Source: an uncultured Dehalococcoidia bacterium
GTDB taxonomy: Bacteria > Chloroflexota > Dehalococcoidia > Lucifugimonadales > Lucifugimonadaceae
Reading direction: 5' to 3'
NCBI GenBank assembly: GCA_951812795.1
Contig: OX638325.1
Span: forward strand, 1,574,277 to 1,638,276
DNA: 64,000 nucleotides
The notes under the pieces were generated by a model. That model searched no databases and was not told where the DNA came from. It was given only the letters and a program-made list of their open reading frames with translations. The translations under genes and the position numbers were made by a program. Below are positions 45,456 to 54,790 of the stretch, one piece after another; within the stretch, counting starts at the first letter, position 1; each line of letters opens with the position of its first letter.

Positions 45456-47084
45456 CTAAAATTCCGCCACCGACCCAACCGGCAACCCCAAATCCAACCG
45501 AACCGCCGCCGAAATCCTATTCAGTCTCTTCCCGTTCAACTCTTCCATCTGCATCGTGTCCGTAATGATCGCAACGCAGACGCCGTATTCCGGGTCGCCC
45601 CAAGCGATCGAAGTCGCCATTCCGCCGTGCCCGAAGGTCATCGATCCAATCGGCGCTGCGAATCGGTTCGGCTGCTCGTCAGACATCCAAACGCCCTGGC
45701 CAACGCGGTTCTTCGACATGTCTTCTATGTTGTAAGCCGAGGCATGAGTAGCGAAGACATTCGCCGCCGCCTCTTCGCTGAGCCAAACCTCACCGTCGAT
45801 CGTAGATCCACCGCTGCAAACCGCCGAGTACAACCTCACCAGATCGCTCGCAGTCGTCACACACGACGCCCCGGGCGACAAGATCTGGTTGTCGAGCAAC
45901 CAATCCATCTTCTTGGGCATGTCGCGACCGTAGTACCCCATCGGCGTGATCAAAGGTTGCACGCGTCGCCGCGCCTCACGGTCTTCCTCACCAATCACAA
46001 AGCTCGTGTCAGCGAGTCCCAGCGGAGACCTAACCTCGCGCTCAAACAAATCGACAAACGGATTTCCGCTAGCCCGAGCCGCGATCTCCGCCACCAAAAG
46101 CCCGAACGTGATGGAGTGGTAGTGGATCACCTCGCCCGGCTCATACTCCAAATCCATCGAAGCCAATATGTCACTCATCCGACCCCAATCGCCCCAGTCC
46201 ACGTCGCCGCGGCCAAAATCGCGTGGCAACCCGGCGGTGTGTGTCAGAACATGCCGCAAAGTCACTTTGCCCTTGCCGCGTTGTGCAAATTCCGGCCAGT
46301 AGGTAGCCACCGGCGCATCGATCTCCAAAACACCAGCATCCAACAACCGCCAAACCGCCGCCGCCGCCATCGGTTTGCCTGATGAAAAGGCGCGGAACAA
46401 CGGTTGCGGTGTTGGTGTAACTCCACTACCCGACTGCGCGCTCAAATACTCCAGCAATACCTCACCATCCGCGTAGACGGCGACCGAGGCCGTGTTGTGC
46501 AATCCTTTCTCAAGTTGCGCTTCAAGCTCCGCGAATAGCTCCGGCAAATCCGCGTCCGGTACCTCTAACCCATCGTCCTCAACCGGCACTTCTTCGATCT
46601 CAACAACCGCCGCAACATCCATCTCGACCGCGGCCGGAACAGGTTCATTGACGACCTCGACAACCTCCTCCACGACTACATCCGCGACCGCAGCCACCAC
46701 CTTCGTCTCGTCTTCCGGCCTGTCCTCAGCTGGGGCCCGACCGGCAAACAAAGCTGCGGCCTGGTCGGCGATAGATTCGGCTACGTTGCCAAGTTGCTCC
46801 TCGTCCAACTCGACCAGTGGCGGTGCCGCTTCGTCTTCGCGTACAGCATCAAAGCTGACCGCTTCCTCCTGCTCGGCCAGCATCTTCCGATACTCAACGA
46901 TCTGGCGTTCGAGAAGATCGAGCGTTGCCCGGATATCCGAGATGCCGTCTACCGGAGACGCAACGTCGGTTCGCCGCGAGGCTGTGACTTCCGGCGCATC
47001 CTCGACTGCATCATTCGGCGGTTCGTCACCAATTTCAGATCGGGTTGGTTCTTCGTCGGCAGAGCGAATATCGTCGATCGACAA
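45456..47084 (-). CDS. Serine beta-lactamase/esterase-family protein with acidic N-terminal extension
   Basis: The 542-residue product has a class C-type beta-lactamase domain in residues 195-530: S234-S-G-K237, Y322-H-S324 in place of YxN, and an HGG element (FGHGGMA). Residues 1-190 are strongly acidic, Ala/Val/Glu-rich with a short coiled coil (residues 50-75) and no signal peptide. Family members are usually about 380 residues and include esterases and peptidases. The start is a TTG with no clear ribosome site, so the N-terminus is uncertain. It lies 19 bp downstream of the DUF5343-like gene. Confidence 0.83.
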   Translation of the reverse strand: MSIDDIRSADEEPTRSEIGDEPPNDAVEDAPEVTASRRTDVASPVDGISDIRATLDLLERQIVEYRKMLAEQEEAVSFDAVREDEAAPPLVELDEEQLGNVAESIADQAAALFAGRAPAEDRPEDETKVVAAVADVVVEEVVEVVNEPVPAAVEMDVAAVVEIEEVPVEDDGLEVPDADLPELFAELEAQLEKGLHNTASVAVYADGEVLLEYLSAQSGSGVTPTPQPLFRAFSSGKPMAAAAVWRLLDAGVLEIDAPVATYWPEFAQRGKGKVTLRHVLTHTAGLPRDFGRGDVDWGDWGRMSDILASMDLEYEPGEVIHYHSITFGLLVAEIAARASGNPFVDLFEREVRSPLGLADTSFVIGEEDREARRRVQPLITPMGYYGRDMPKKMDWLLDNQILSPGASCVTTASDLVRLYSAVCSGGSTIDGEVWLSEEAAANVFATHASAYNIEDMSKNRVGQGVWMSDEQPNRFAAPIGSMTFGHGGMATSIAWGDPEYGVCVAIITDTMQMEELNGKRLNRISAAVRLDLGLPVGSVAEF

Positions 47085-47103
47085 TGTTTTGGCTTTGTAG
47101 CTG

Positions 47104-47814
47104 TTAGCTTGCCGGTTGGTTGCGGACGTTGAACGTCTCTTGAAGCTTGTTCATGCCTTCCAACCAGCTTGTCTGTGTCTCTTCGGACCACTTAGGGTCG
47201 AAATCCGGGTACTTTTCAAGCACCCTAATAGCCAATTCTCGCATCGTGATAGTTGCCGCGTCGACTCTGGCCGACTCGGGTGCGGAAGATTGACCGTTAT
47301 CTTCCGTTGTCGGTTGTCGTGTTCCGCTCTTGGAAGATCGTGCATTGGAACGCGACCTCGGGTTGGCTTTGCGGTTCGATTTCAAATACGGTGATAGCGG
47401 GATTCCGGCGTGCCGAGCGGCGTGGATAAAGAATGTTTCGCACTTTACGAGCATCGAATCGGTGCATCCGAACTCTCGCATCGCCTCGCGGAACTGCGCC
47501 TTTGTGGCGCGTTCCAAATCCAATCTGAACACCGGAAGATAGTAGCTTCTCAGAATCTGTTCCAGAACTTTGTGATGCTGTTCACCTTCGGTTCTGGCAA
47601 GCACCTTCAACACTTCGCTTGGGTTACCTTCAGCATCGATGAGTTTTAGGGAGCGAAGCGCGCTGTTTATCTGGGATGTCGCAGTTCCGGAGAATCTGGA
47701 ATCGAATACGGAACGGTCGATTCTGTCGGGCATGCTGATAGCGAGAGATTCCAGAAAAGTTCGGAATGTCCGATAGGCGACGTAGGGTGGGTTGAGATTA
47801 GGTTCGGTAACCAT
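47104..47814 (-). CDS. DUF5343-like protein
   Basis: The 236-residue product starts NLNPPYVAYRTFRTFLESLA, followed by MPDRIDRSVFDSRFSGTA and SALRSLKLIDAEGNP (parts), the pattern of DUF5343 proteins; a basic linker (KANPRSRSNARSSKSG) and a C-terminal helical domain with KWSEETQTSWLEGMNKL follow. The fold is predicted to be winged-helix-like, so DNA binding is possible. The name is recalled. It is divergent from the ParB-like gene across 166 bp. Confidence 0.7.
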   Translation of the reverse strand: MVTEPNLNPPYVAYRTFRTFLESLAISMPDRIDRSVFDSRFSGTATSQINSALRSLKLIDAEGNPSEVLKVLARTEGEQHHKVLEQILRSYYLPVFRLDLERATKAQFREAMREFGCTDSMLVKCETFFIHAARHAGIPLSPYLKSNRKANPRSRSNARSSKSGTRQPTTEDNGQSSAPESARVDAATITMRELAIRVLEKYPDFDPKWSEETQTSWLEGMNKLQETFNVRNQPAS

Positions 47815-47904
47815 GATTCCAAACTGAGATCAGCACCTGAACACTTCGTTACCGAGAGTATATGGCAGGTGTTTTCCAGATGCAACCTGAATTTCGGAAT
47901 ATGA

Positions 47905-47923
47905 TGTTTCCCTTTCGGAAACA
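47905..47923. promoter_or_regulatory. Palindromic operator candidate between divergent genes
   Basis: TGTTTCC (47905-47911) and GGAAACA (47917-47923) flank CTTTC. It lies midway between the starts of the DUF5343-like and ParB-like genes, a good place for an operator or ParB-like binding site. A related TTTCGGAA occurs just upstream at 47892-47899. Confidence 0.4.
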
Positions 47924-47980
47924 CGTAGGACAGTTTCTTTTCTATTGGTCGCTTGGAATACAGAATCTGACGTATTCACG

Positions 47981-48976
47981 ATGCCAAAAGTAGCCTTCGG
48001 GCTTAGCGGACAGGCTTCTGAGATGCGAATTGCGATAGAAAACATCCTCCCCGATCCACAGCGACCGGTCTACGACAAGACCCATCGCGCATGGGCGCGT
48101 CGCCGTCGGCAACGTCGTATGCCGGTGGTCCTCGCCGAGAAGGGGAAGTTCTACCTCCTCTGCGGACACAACACCGTCGACGCCGCACAACGGGCCGGGG
48201 AAGAATTGGTCGAATGTATCGTTCGCCAAGGCGTCACTGACGAGGAACGCCGAGAGCTGCGGCTCACTGACGAATACTTCTCGTCCCTGCTGCCGCCGAT
48301 CAAGATGGCCGAGTCGTTCATCAACTACCGCGAACAGTTCCACGTAACCCAACAGGAACTCGCGCGGCGGACGGGCATTACTGCAGGAACCGTCCATCAC
48401 TACGAGAGCCTCCGCAAAACTCTTTCACCGAAATTGCAGGAGCATGTAGACCGCGGCGAGTTGACGTTCAAAGAGGCCCGCTGCATCGCTGATCTCGACG
48501 GCCATGATCGCCAAGAGGAGTTGGCTCAACCATTTATTGACTCGCGGCTGAGCAGCGTACATGTCGAGGAACTGGTGGCAAAAGCAAAAGCCGAACCGTC
48601 CTTAACTTCCACCGATTTGATAGCTAAGTTTGTGGTCGACGAACCGCCAACACTAAAGAAGGTGGTGGAAACACCACCAGTGGAGGTGGCGCGCAATGGC
48701 CAGGCGGCGATACATGCCGAACGGCTCAACGGGACTTACGAGAACGACTTCGAGGGGATGCAGGAAGACGCATTCATGCTGGCCGGGAGCCTCGAAAAGC
48801 TTGCAAGCTCGGAAATCCCTGAATACCGTCGGCTGCGCCTCGTCAGTACGTTGCGCATCCTGTCGAGCCGACTCAACAACGCGTTGGATCACCTCAATCG
48901 GTACAAGACAAATGGTGTGGCCCGAAACCATAACGGCAGTCGAAAACAATTCGCTCAAACCGCTAAAGCACGTTGA
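47981..48976 (+). CDS. ParB-like DNA-binding protein
   Basis: The 331-residue product has a ParB/Srx-like N-terminal part (MRIAIENILPDPQRPVYD, VVLAEKGKFYLLCGHNTVDAAQRAG in parts) and a central helix-turn-helix VTQQELARRTGITAGTVHHYE. The HTH is followed by a ParB-type helical segment (GELTFKEARCIADL). The arginine patch has the form WARRRRQRRMPV, unlike the GERR box of true ParB. No parA or origin is nearby, so a regulator of the divergent unit is more likely than a partition protein. ATG 47981 is chosen over an upstream TTG at 47945. Confidence 0.78.
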   Translation: MPKVAFGLSGQASEMRIAIENILPDPQRPVYDKTHRAWARRRRQRRMPVVLAEKGKFYLLCGHNTVDAAQRAGEELVECIVRQGVTDEERRELRLTDEYFSSLLPPIKMAESFINYREQFHVTQQELARRTGITAGTVHHYESLRKTLSPKLQEHVDRGELTFKEARCIADLDGHDRQEELAQPFIDSRLSSVHVEELVAKAKAEPSLTSTDLIAKFVVDEPPTLKKVVETPPVEVARNGQAAIHAERLNGTYENDFEGMQEDAFMLAGSLEKLASSEIPEYRRLRLVSTLRILSSRLNNALDHLNRYKTNGVARNHNGSRKQFAQTAKAR

Positions 48977-49203
48977 CCCGACGTCGGGCTCTCAAGCCCT
49001 AACGGCCAGACCCTTATCTAACCCATAGAAGAATCGAACCAATTCGGTCGGGCGAGACCGCGAGAGGCGAGGGAAATATAATCGTAAACACTGTTGACCG
49101 ATTCAAATACTCGGCCAAATCAGACGAATCCCACAATATGTCGACGGCCGGGCGTCCATTCGGCACGGCGCGCCCAACAAAATGCCGTTGAAACCGCCGA
49201 AAC

Positions 49204-49226
49204 GTGTTCTGATTTAATCGGAACAC
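49204..49226. promoter_or_regulatory. Palindrome GTGTTCTGAT-TTA-ATCGGAACAC
   Basis: Ten-base arms with one G-U pair surround TTA. It lies in the 511-bp gap 48977-49487, which has no gene that I can support. It may be an operator, or with the next hairpin, part of a small transcript. Confidence 0.4.
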
Positions 49227-49239
49227 AATTCGAGCACAA

Positions 49240-49279
49240 GGTCGGGGTGCTTTCTTAGCCTCCTTAAGCACCCCGAACC
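49240..49279. other. Strong stem-loop, possible terminator
   Basis: TCGGGGTGCTT (49242-49252) pairs perfectly with AAGCACCCCGA (49266-49276), extended by GG/CC around one bulged base. No T-run follows on either strand, so it is not a classic terminator. It could end the ParB-like transcript in another way or belong to a structured RNA. Confidence 0.4.
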
Positions 49280-49487
49280 TGGTCATGGGAACCCGAAATT
49301 CATCCCGCCTTGCGATGCACTGGCATTCATTCTAGCGAGGCCCATTCAGCCCGATCTTCCTCCACGCGGCAAATCAACGGGAACTTTCGGCGGATGGTAT
49401 AGCATTGCTTCAATCGCTGACAAATGCACGACTGAACTGCGCCAGCGAACGATGCGACGAATGCGAATGCCTAGGTGATGCAGAACC

Positions 49488-50588
49488 ATGCTTGAACGTT
49501 TTCATGTCCCTGAAGATGAAGCGGTCCGGGTCATGCCCGACCGGATGCGGGAAGCGACGAATGCGGTATTCCTAAAGATGGGATTGTCCGCATCGGATGC
49601 GGAGCTGTCGACAGACGTCCTAATGTACGCAGACCTGAACGGTGTCGACACCCACGGCGTATCCAACATGCTCCGCATGTACGTTCAGGGCTACCAAGCC
49701 GGCAACATCAACCCCAATCCCGAGATGAGGATCATGCGGGAGAGCAGCGTTACCGCCTCGTTCGACGGTGATGGTGGACTCGGTCTGCACCAAGCTCCTC
49801 GGGTCATGGACATCGTCGTCGAAAAGGCGAAAGAGCATGGGATGGCCGCGGCGACGCTGATGAACTCCGGTCACCTCGGCGCAGCTGGTTATCACGCCGT
49901 GAGGGCGATCGACCACGACATGATCGGCGTCTGCATGACTGGCGGTGGTGGGTTCGCGATGCTCCCCACCTTTGGCGCGGAACCGAGGTTCGGCACCAAC
50001 CCGCTTGCTTGGGCGGTGCCAGCGCGCAAAGAGCCGTATTTCATCTTCGACGCCGCAACCACGCAGGTCGCCGGCAACAAGATAAGGCTTTTGCAGCGGA
50101 TGGACGCACCGATTCTGCCCGGTTGGTTGGCACGCGAGGACGGTTCCCCGATCATGGAGGAAGAGCCGGTGCCAGAGGAGGACATCCGAGGCGAGCGACG
50201 GCACTGGTACATGTTGCCATTCGGCGGCACCCGCGAAAACGGCTCGCACAAAGGCTACGCGCTGTCATGCATCGTCGATATCATGACGAGCACCCTGTCC
50301 GGGAATGGTCCCGGATTCATCACCGAGAGTGGTGGACACTTCTTCTCCGCGTACCGCATCGACGCCTTCACCGACCTCGACAAATTCCTCGACGACATGG
50401 ACGCTTTCTTAGGCGGATTGGCTGCGACGCCTCCCGCCCCGGGACACGACCGCGTCATCTACCCGGGACAGATCGAGAGCGAAGAACGCGCCGACCGCTC
50501 CACGAACGGTATCCCCTATCACCCAGAGGTTCTGGAATGGTTCGACTCGATCAATGCCGAGTTGGAGCTGAACCTGCAGTTGCCCTAG
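49488..50588 (+). CDS. Ldh2-family malate/lactate/ureidoglycolate-type dehydrogenase
   Basis: The 366-residue product is a member of the Ldh_2 family of NAD(P)-dependent 2-hydroxyacid dehydrogenases: GVDTHGVSNMLRMYV, MNSGHLGAAGYHA with the catalytic His, and GTNPLAWAVP are all typical. AGGTGAT lies before the ATG. The C-terminal 100 residues are well conserved in length. The substrate may be a 2-hydroxy acid or ureidoglycolate. An M20 peptidase gene lies 91 bp downstream. Confidence 0.88.
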   Translation: MLERFHVPEDEAVRVMPDRMREATNAVFLKMGLSASDAELSTDVLMYADLNGVDTHGVSNMLRMYVQGYQAGNINPNPEMRIMRESSVTASFDGDGGLGLHQAPRVMDIVVEKAKEHGMAAATLMNSGHLGAAGYHAVRAIDHDMIGVCMTGGGGFAMLPTFGAEPRFGTNPLAWAVPARKEPYFIFDAATTQVAGNKIRLLQRMDAPILPGWLAREDGSPIMEEEPVPEEDIRGERRHWYMLPFGGTRENGSHKGYALSCIVDIMTSTLSGNGPGFITESGGHFFSAYRIDAFTDLDKFLDDMDAFLGGLAATPPAPGHDRVIYPGQIESEERADRSTNGIPYHPEVLEWFDSINAELELNLQLP

Positions 50589-50679
50589 GTTGGTTCCAAA
50601 CGGTTGGTCCGAAATTCGGCGGACCACAACAGAGTGGCCCGAATTAGCTTCGTCCTAAATCTGAACGTTCGAAAAAGGG

Positions 50680-52014
50680 ATGTCCGAAAACGATACGAAC
50701 TCGGTGCCAACGGCGGTTGAACTGGCGCAACGCCTAATACGTTTCAACACCTCAAATCCTCCCGGTCAAGAGCTTGAGTGCGCTCGCTGGTTGAAGGCGC
50801 TCCTCGACGAGCATCAGATCGAAAATCAAATGCTGCACCCGCCAGGGTTGCCGGAGCGAGCCAATGTAGTCGCCCGCGTTCCCGGTCGTGGCGAAGCGCC
50901 GCCGCTCCTGCTGCAAGGACACATCGACGTCGTCGGTGTGCACGGTCAGCGGTGGAGCCACGATCCCTTCGCCGCTGAGATCGCTGGGGGTTGTATCTGG
51001 GGCCGGGGCGCGGTCGACATGAAGGGCGGATTGACGATGATGCTTCACGCCCTCCTTAGAGCCAGATATTCACAGAATCCGCCGCCGGGCGATATCATTT
51101 TCGCGGCGTTGGCCGACGAGGAGCTAGGCGGACAACACGGCGCCGCATTTCTGGTGCGAGAACACCCACAACTATTCGATGGGGTCAACCACGCCTTTGG
51201 TGAACTGGGTGGATTCACGGTGCACGTGCGCGGGCATCGCTTCTACCCGATCATGGTCGCCGAGAAGCACATCTGTCGCATTCGCGTTACCTTCCTCGGT
51301 CAAGGTGGGCACGGGTCACAAATCCATCGTGACACCGCCATGAGCCGCGCCGCGCGCGCGCTCCGGCGCATGGAGAATCGTCACCCGCCGTTCCGCATCG
51401 TCGAAGCCACCCGCGCCATGCTCGTTGCGATGGGCGAAGAGTTGTCAATGACTGACGGTCTGGCGTTGCGGATGGCGATGAGGCCCAACACGGCCGGCGT
51501 GGCCTTGGCCATGATGGGTGACGAGATTGCGAGGATGCTCGAGCCCATGTTCAGAGACACCATCACGCCGACCATCATCGAAGGTGGTCGACAAGAAAAT
51601 GCCGTCCCCTCTGAAGTCCAGATGCTTCTCGATTGCCGGCTTTTGCCGGGATCGACGCAGTCCGACATCGTGCGTCAGGTGATGTCCATCGTCGGAGAGA
51701 ACGCCGAGATACAGGTCGAGCGTTACGAAGACGGCCCGCCGACCGTAGATATGACGTTGCTGCCGTACCTCTCCAACCTGCTGGAATCTGCTGACCCGGG
51801 CTCCAAGGCGATCCCCTACATGGTTGCCGGCGGCACCGACGCAAAGTGGTTCCACGAACTCGGCATCGACACCTACGGCTTCACGCCCATGCGCCTGCCG
51901 TCCGATCTCGACTTTATGGCGATGTTCCACGGCCCTGACGAGCGCATCCCCATCGACGCACTGAACTTCGGCGCCGCGACAATGTACGAGGCGATCAACG
52001 GGTACCGGGGCTAG
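50680..52014 (+). CDS. M20-family metallopeptidase/amidohydrolase (ArgE/DapE/ACY1 type)
   Basis: The 444-residue product has the metal-binding layout of M20 enzymes: LLLQGHIDVV, GRGAVDMKGG and ALADEELGGQHGA, with a dimerisation lid domain in the middle and a C-terminal metal His in MAMFHGPDERI. Such enzymes hydrolyse N-acyl amino acids, dipeptides or carbamoyl compounds. Substrate is unknown. It is probably co-transcribed with the Ldh2-like gene, and both may serve breakdown of an organic N compound. Confidence 0.9.
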   Translation: MSENDTNSVPTAVELAQRLIRFNTSNPPGQELECARWLKALLDEHQIENQMLHPPGLPERANVVARVPGRGEAPPLLLQGHIDVVGVHGQRWSHDPFAAEIAGGCIWGRGAVDMKGGLTMMLHALLRARYSQNPPPGDIIFAALADEELGGQHGAAFLVREHPQLFDGVNHAFGELGGFTVHVRGHRFYPIMVAEKHICRIRVTFLGQGGHGSQIHRDTAMSRAARALRRMENRHPPFRIVEATRAMLVAMGEELSMTDGLALRMAMRPNTAGVALAMMGDEIARMLEPMFRDTITPTIIEGGRQENAVPSEVQMLLDCRLLPGSTQSDIVRQVMSIVGENAEIQVERYEDGPPTVDMTLLPYLSNLLESADPGSKAIPYMVAGGTDAKWFHELGIDTYGFTPMRLPSDLDFMAMFHGPDERIPIDALNFGAATMYEAINGYRG

Positions 52015-52022
52015 CCGCGGAC

Positions 52023-53297
52023 CTACAAACTCCGCCGTGCCGCTTCGACTGTAGCGTCAATATCCTCGTCGCCGTGAGCCAGCGACACGAACCAGGCCTC
52101 GAATGGTGACGGTGGCAGATAGACACCGTTCGCTAACATCGCGTGGAAGAAACTACTGAACATCTCGCGATCGTTCTTCGATGCGCTGTCCATGTCGGTC
52201 ACCTTCTCAACACCAAAGAAGACAGTCAACATCCCGCAAACTCGGTTGATGGTAACGGGCACCTCCGACTCCGCGAAAACGTCCCGCAGACCATCTGCCA
52301 ATCGTTCGGTCTTACGCGCCAAATCTTCATAGATGCCTGGCTTCGCCAATTCCCGCATCGTCGCGGCACCCGCGGCCATTGCGACCGGGTTGCCGGACAG
52401 CGTGCCGGCCTGGTACATCGCCCCGAGCGGCGCAACGTGCAACATCAGCTCCTTGCTGCCGCCATACGCCCCCACCGGAAATCCGCCACCAATCGTCTTC
52501 CCGAGGCACGTGATGTCTGGATCGACACCGTAGATTTCCTGCGCGCCGCCGTGCGCGGCCCGGAAACCAGAAATCACCTCATCGAAAATCAACAGGCAAC
52601 CATCTTCGCCGGTGATCCGTCGCAGTCCTTGTATAAAGTCGGTGTCGCCGGGGACGACACCCATGTTGCCGCCAATCGGCTCGATGATCACGCACGCGAC
52701 GCGTTCGGGGTACGCCGCGAAGATCTTCTCGACTGCGGCGAGATCGTTGTATGGAGCGACCAAGGTATCGGCCGCGAGTTTCGAATTGACGCCCGCTGAG
52801 TCGGCGATTCCTTGGGAAGCCAGACCGGATCCGGCGCGGACTAGCAACGCATCGTCGTGCCCGTGGTAGCCGCCGTCGAACTTGAGGATCATATCGCGAC
52901 CGGTTGCGGCCCTCGCCAATCGCATAGCAGACATCGAAGCCTCGGTGCCAGAGTTGACGAACCGCACCATCTCGATAGAAGGCACAGCGTCGACGATCAA
53001 CTTTGCGGCCTCGACCTCATACTCCGTCGGCGCGCCAAACGAGGCTCCCGATCGCGTAGCCGCCTGCGCAGCCTCCACCACCGCAGGATGCGAATGTCCT
53101 AGTATCAACGGACCCCACGAGCAGACGTAGTCGAGATAGCTATTGCCGTCGACATCGGTGATTTTGGACCCGCTGCCGGAGGTGAAGAACAGCGGATCGC
53201 CTCCTACCGAACCCCAAGCCCGAGCCGGACTGTTTACACCGCCAGGGATTACCTCAGTGGCGGCTTCGTAGAGACGTTGGGAGTTGGTCGTTTGCAT
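52023..53297 (-). CDS. hemL: Glutamate-1-semialdehyde 2,1-aminomutase
   Basis: The 424-residue product starts at ATG 53297 (MQTTNSQRLYEAATEVIPGG); an in-frame start at 53333 adds nonconserved residues. It is a class III PLP enzyme: GGVNSPARAWGSVGGDPLF (start in two parts), NSGTEASMSAMRLARAATGR and the PLP Lys in CLGKTIGGGFPVGAYGG. It makes 5-aminolevulinate. The hemA gene lies upstream on the same strand, so the C5 tetrapyrrole pathway is encoded together. Confidence 0.95.
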   Translation of the reverse strand: MQTTNSQRLYEAATEVIPGGVNSPARAWGSVGGDPLFFTSGSGSKITDVDGNSYLDYVCSWGPLILGHSHPAVVEAAQAATRSGASFGAPTEYEVEAAKLIVDAVPSIEMVRFVNSGTEASMSAMRLARAATGRDMILKFDGGYHGHDDALLVRAGSGLASQGIADSAGVNSKLAADTLVAPYNDLAAVEKIFAAYPERVACVIIEPIGGNMGVVPGDTDFIQGLRRITGEDGCLLIFDEVISGFRAAHGGAQEIYGVDPDITCLGKTIGGGFPVGAYGGSKELMLHVAPLGAMYQAGTLSGNPVAMAAGAATMRELAKPGIYEDLARKTERLADGLRDVFAESEVPVTINRVCGMLTVFFGVEKVTDMDSASKNDREMFSSFFHAMLANGVYLPPSPFEAWFVSLAHGDEDIDATVEAARRSL

Positions 53298-53430
53298 GCC
53301 AACAACCCATAGTAGCGCATGCGGGTATCGCAAACCGCCGCTATGGTATTAATGCGTTAGCCGCGACCAAGCAGAGTCCAGACCTTGCTACTCAGAAGCC
53401 GGGATTGGATCGAACGGGTTATGGAGCGAG

Positions 53431-54657
53431 TTAGCGCGTTCGCCGCTTGATCATCTCTATCGGATCTGCGAGGATGCGCTTGACCATCGAGCGGGTCATC
53501 GCATCGAGCGCGTCGCGGGTGACATCGTCCAGCGTCTCGATCTTGGACAACGTTCTCTGCAACTCGCTGGCGCGTATCCTCTCGGCACTTTCACCAAGAT
53601 CACGAAGGAGCGGTTGGAGTTCGATGTCGTCGATGAACTCGGCGGCGGCGTCAGCTACTATGACTTCCGCTTTCTTACTCGCGGTCGCGATCGACTTCTG
53701 GTGCTCGGCCTGCAACCGCTCCAAGTCTGAAAGCGTGAAGAGCTTGACGCCGGGCAGATCCGCAACGGCAGGGTCGACATCGCGGGGAAGGCCGAGGTCC
53801 AAGATGTGGAGATTGGTCGAACGAGCGCGAATGCCAGCCTCAATTTCGGATTTGAGAATGATGTTTTGACTAGCACCTGTGCACGTGATTACGATATCTA
53901 CGTCAGCGATCTCTCCAGGCACATTCGCAAGCGGGATGGCGACGGCGCCCATGTCTTCGGCGAGCCCCGCCGAGCGAGCGCGTGAACGGCTTGCGATGCG
54001 CATATCTGTGATGCCTGCTCGTGTAAGCGACATGGCGGTGATGCGACCGGTCTCGCCAGCACCTACCAACAGTGCCGATTTGCCTGCTAAATCGCCGATC
54101 TCGCTTTCGAGAAGTTTGACGCCAAACGACGGAACGGAGACTTGAGACCAACCGATTCCCGAATCCTTGCGGGCTTGGCGCCCGGTCCGGAACGCAACGT
54201 GGAACATTCTCGAGAGCGCGGGATCGGCGGGTCTGCTCACTGCGGACAGTGCTTGGAAGGAACGCGACACTTGACCGGCGACTTGGTGATCTCCTTGGAC
54301 CAGAGAATCGAGACCAGTGACGACGCGAAACAAATGATGAACGGCGTTGTAGCCGGTTTTGGCGTATACAAACGGTGACACATCCGAATCGTCTGGGGAG
54401 GATGTGGCTGATCGGTTGCGCGAACCGAGCAGGGAGAGGTAAGTGGCCATCTCCTCGATCGTGGAACCCGCGTTATTGGTGACCGCGTAGATCTCGGTTC
54501 GGTTACAGGTTGAGAGAATCGTCGCCGAATCCTCTCGATTCAACCGAGAGGAGAGTTCTTCGATGCGCGACGGCAGCTCGTCTTCGGAAATCGCAACCCG
54601 TTCAAGGATGCGCAACGGCGCGTTTTTGTGGCTAACGCCTGTAAGTACGAAGTTCAA
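53431..54657 (-). CDS. hemA: Glutamyl-tRNA reductase
   Basis: The 408-residue product has the catalytic Cys in LSTCNRTEIYAV, the HTVARLFRVVTGLDS-type segment (here HHLFRVVTGLDSLVQGDHQ) and the NADPH-binding VGAGETGRIT. GDHQ replaces the more common GExQ. The C-terminal dimerisation helix is complete. It reduces glutamyl-tRNA to glutamate-1-semialdehyde for hemL, encoded 133 bp downstream. Confidence 0.94.
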   Translation of the reverse strand: MNFVLTGVSHKNAPLRILERVAISEDELPSRIEELSSRLNREDSATILSTCNRTEIYAVTNNAGSTIEEMATYLSLLGSRNRSATSSPDDSDVSPFVYAKTGYNAVHHLFRVVTGLDSLVQGDHQVAGQVSRSFQALSAVSRPADPALSRMFHVAFRTGRQARKDSGIGWSQVSVPSFGVKLLESEIGDLAGKSALLVGAGETGRITAMSLTRAGITDMRIASRSRARSAGLAEDMGAVAIPLANVPGEIADVDIVITCTGASQNIILKSEIEAGIRARSTNLHILDLGLPRDVDPAVADLPGVKLFTLSDLERLQAEHQKSIATASKKAEVIVADAAAEFIDDIELQPLLRDLGESAERIRASELQRTLSKIETLDDVTRDALDAMTRSMVKRILADPIEMIKRRTR

Positions 54658-54790
54658 CCCGTGTGAATCTCAGACCGATCAATACGACTAACTTTTCATT
54701 ATCCATTAGTCAACACATCCACGTCTAAGGCACAAGCTGCGCAACCTTGGCGGTACAATCAAAGCGAACGGTAATCACTGGCGGAAATTG

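Noticed and set aside
49014-49286. 90-codon minus-strand frame in the 511-bp gap
   Set aside because: It runs through both stem-loops with no start signals or recognisable sequence.
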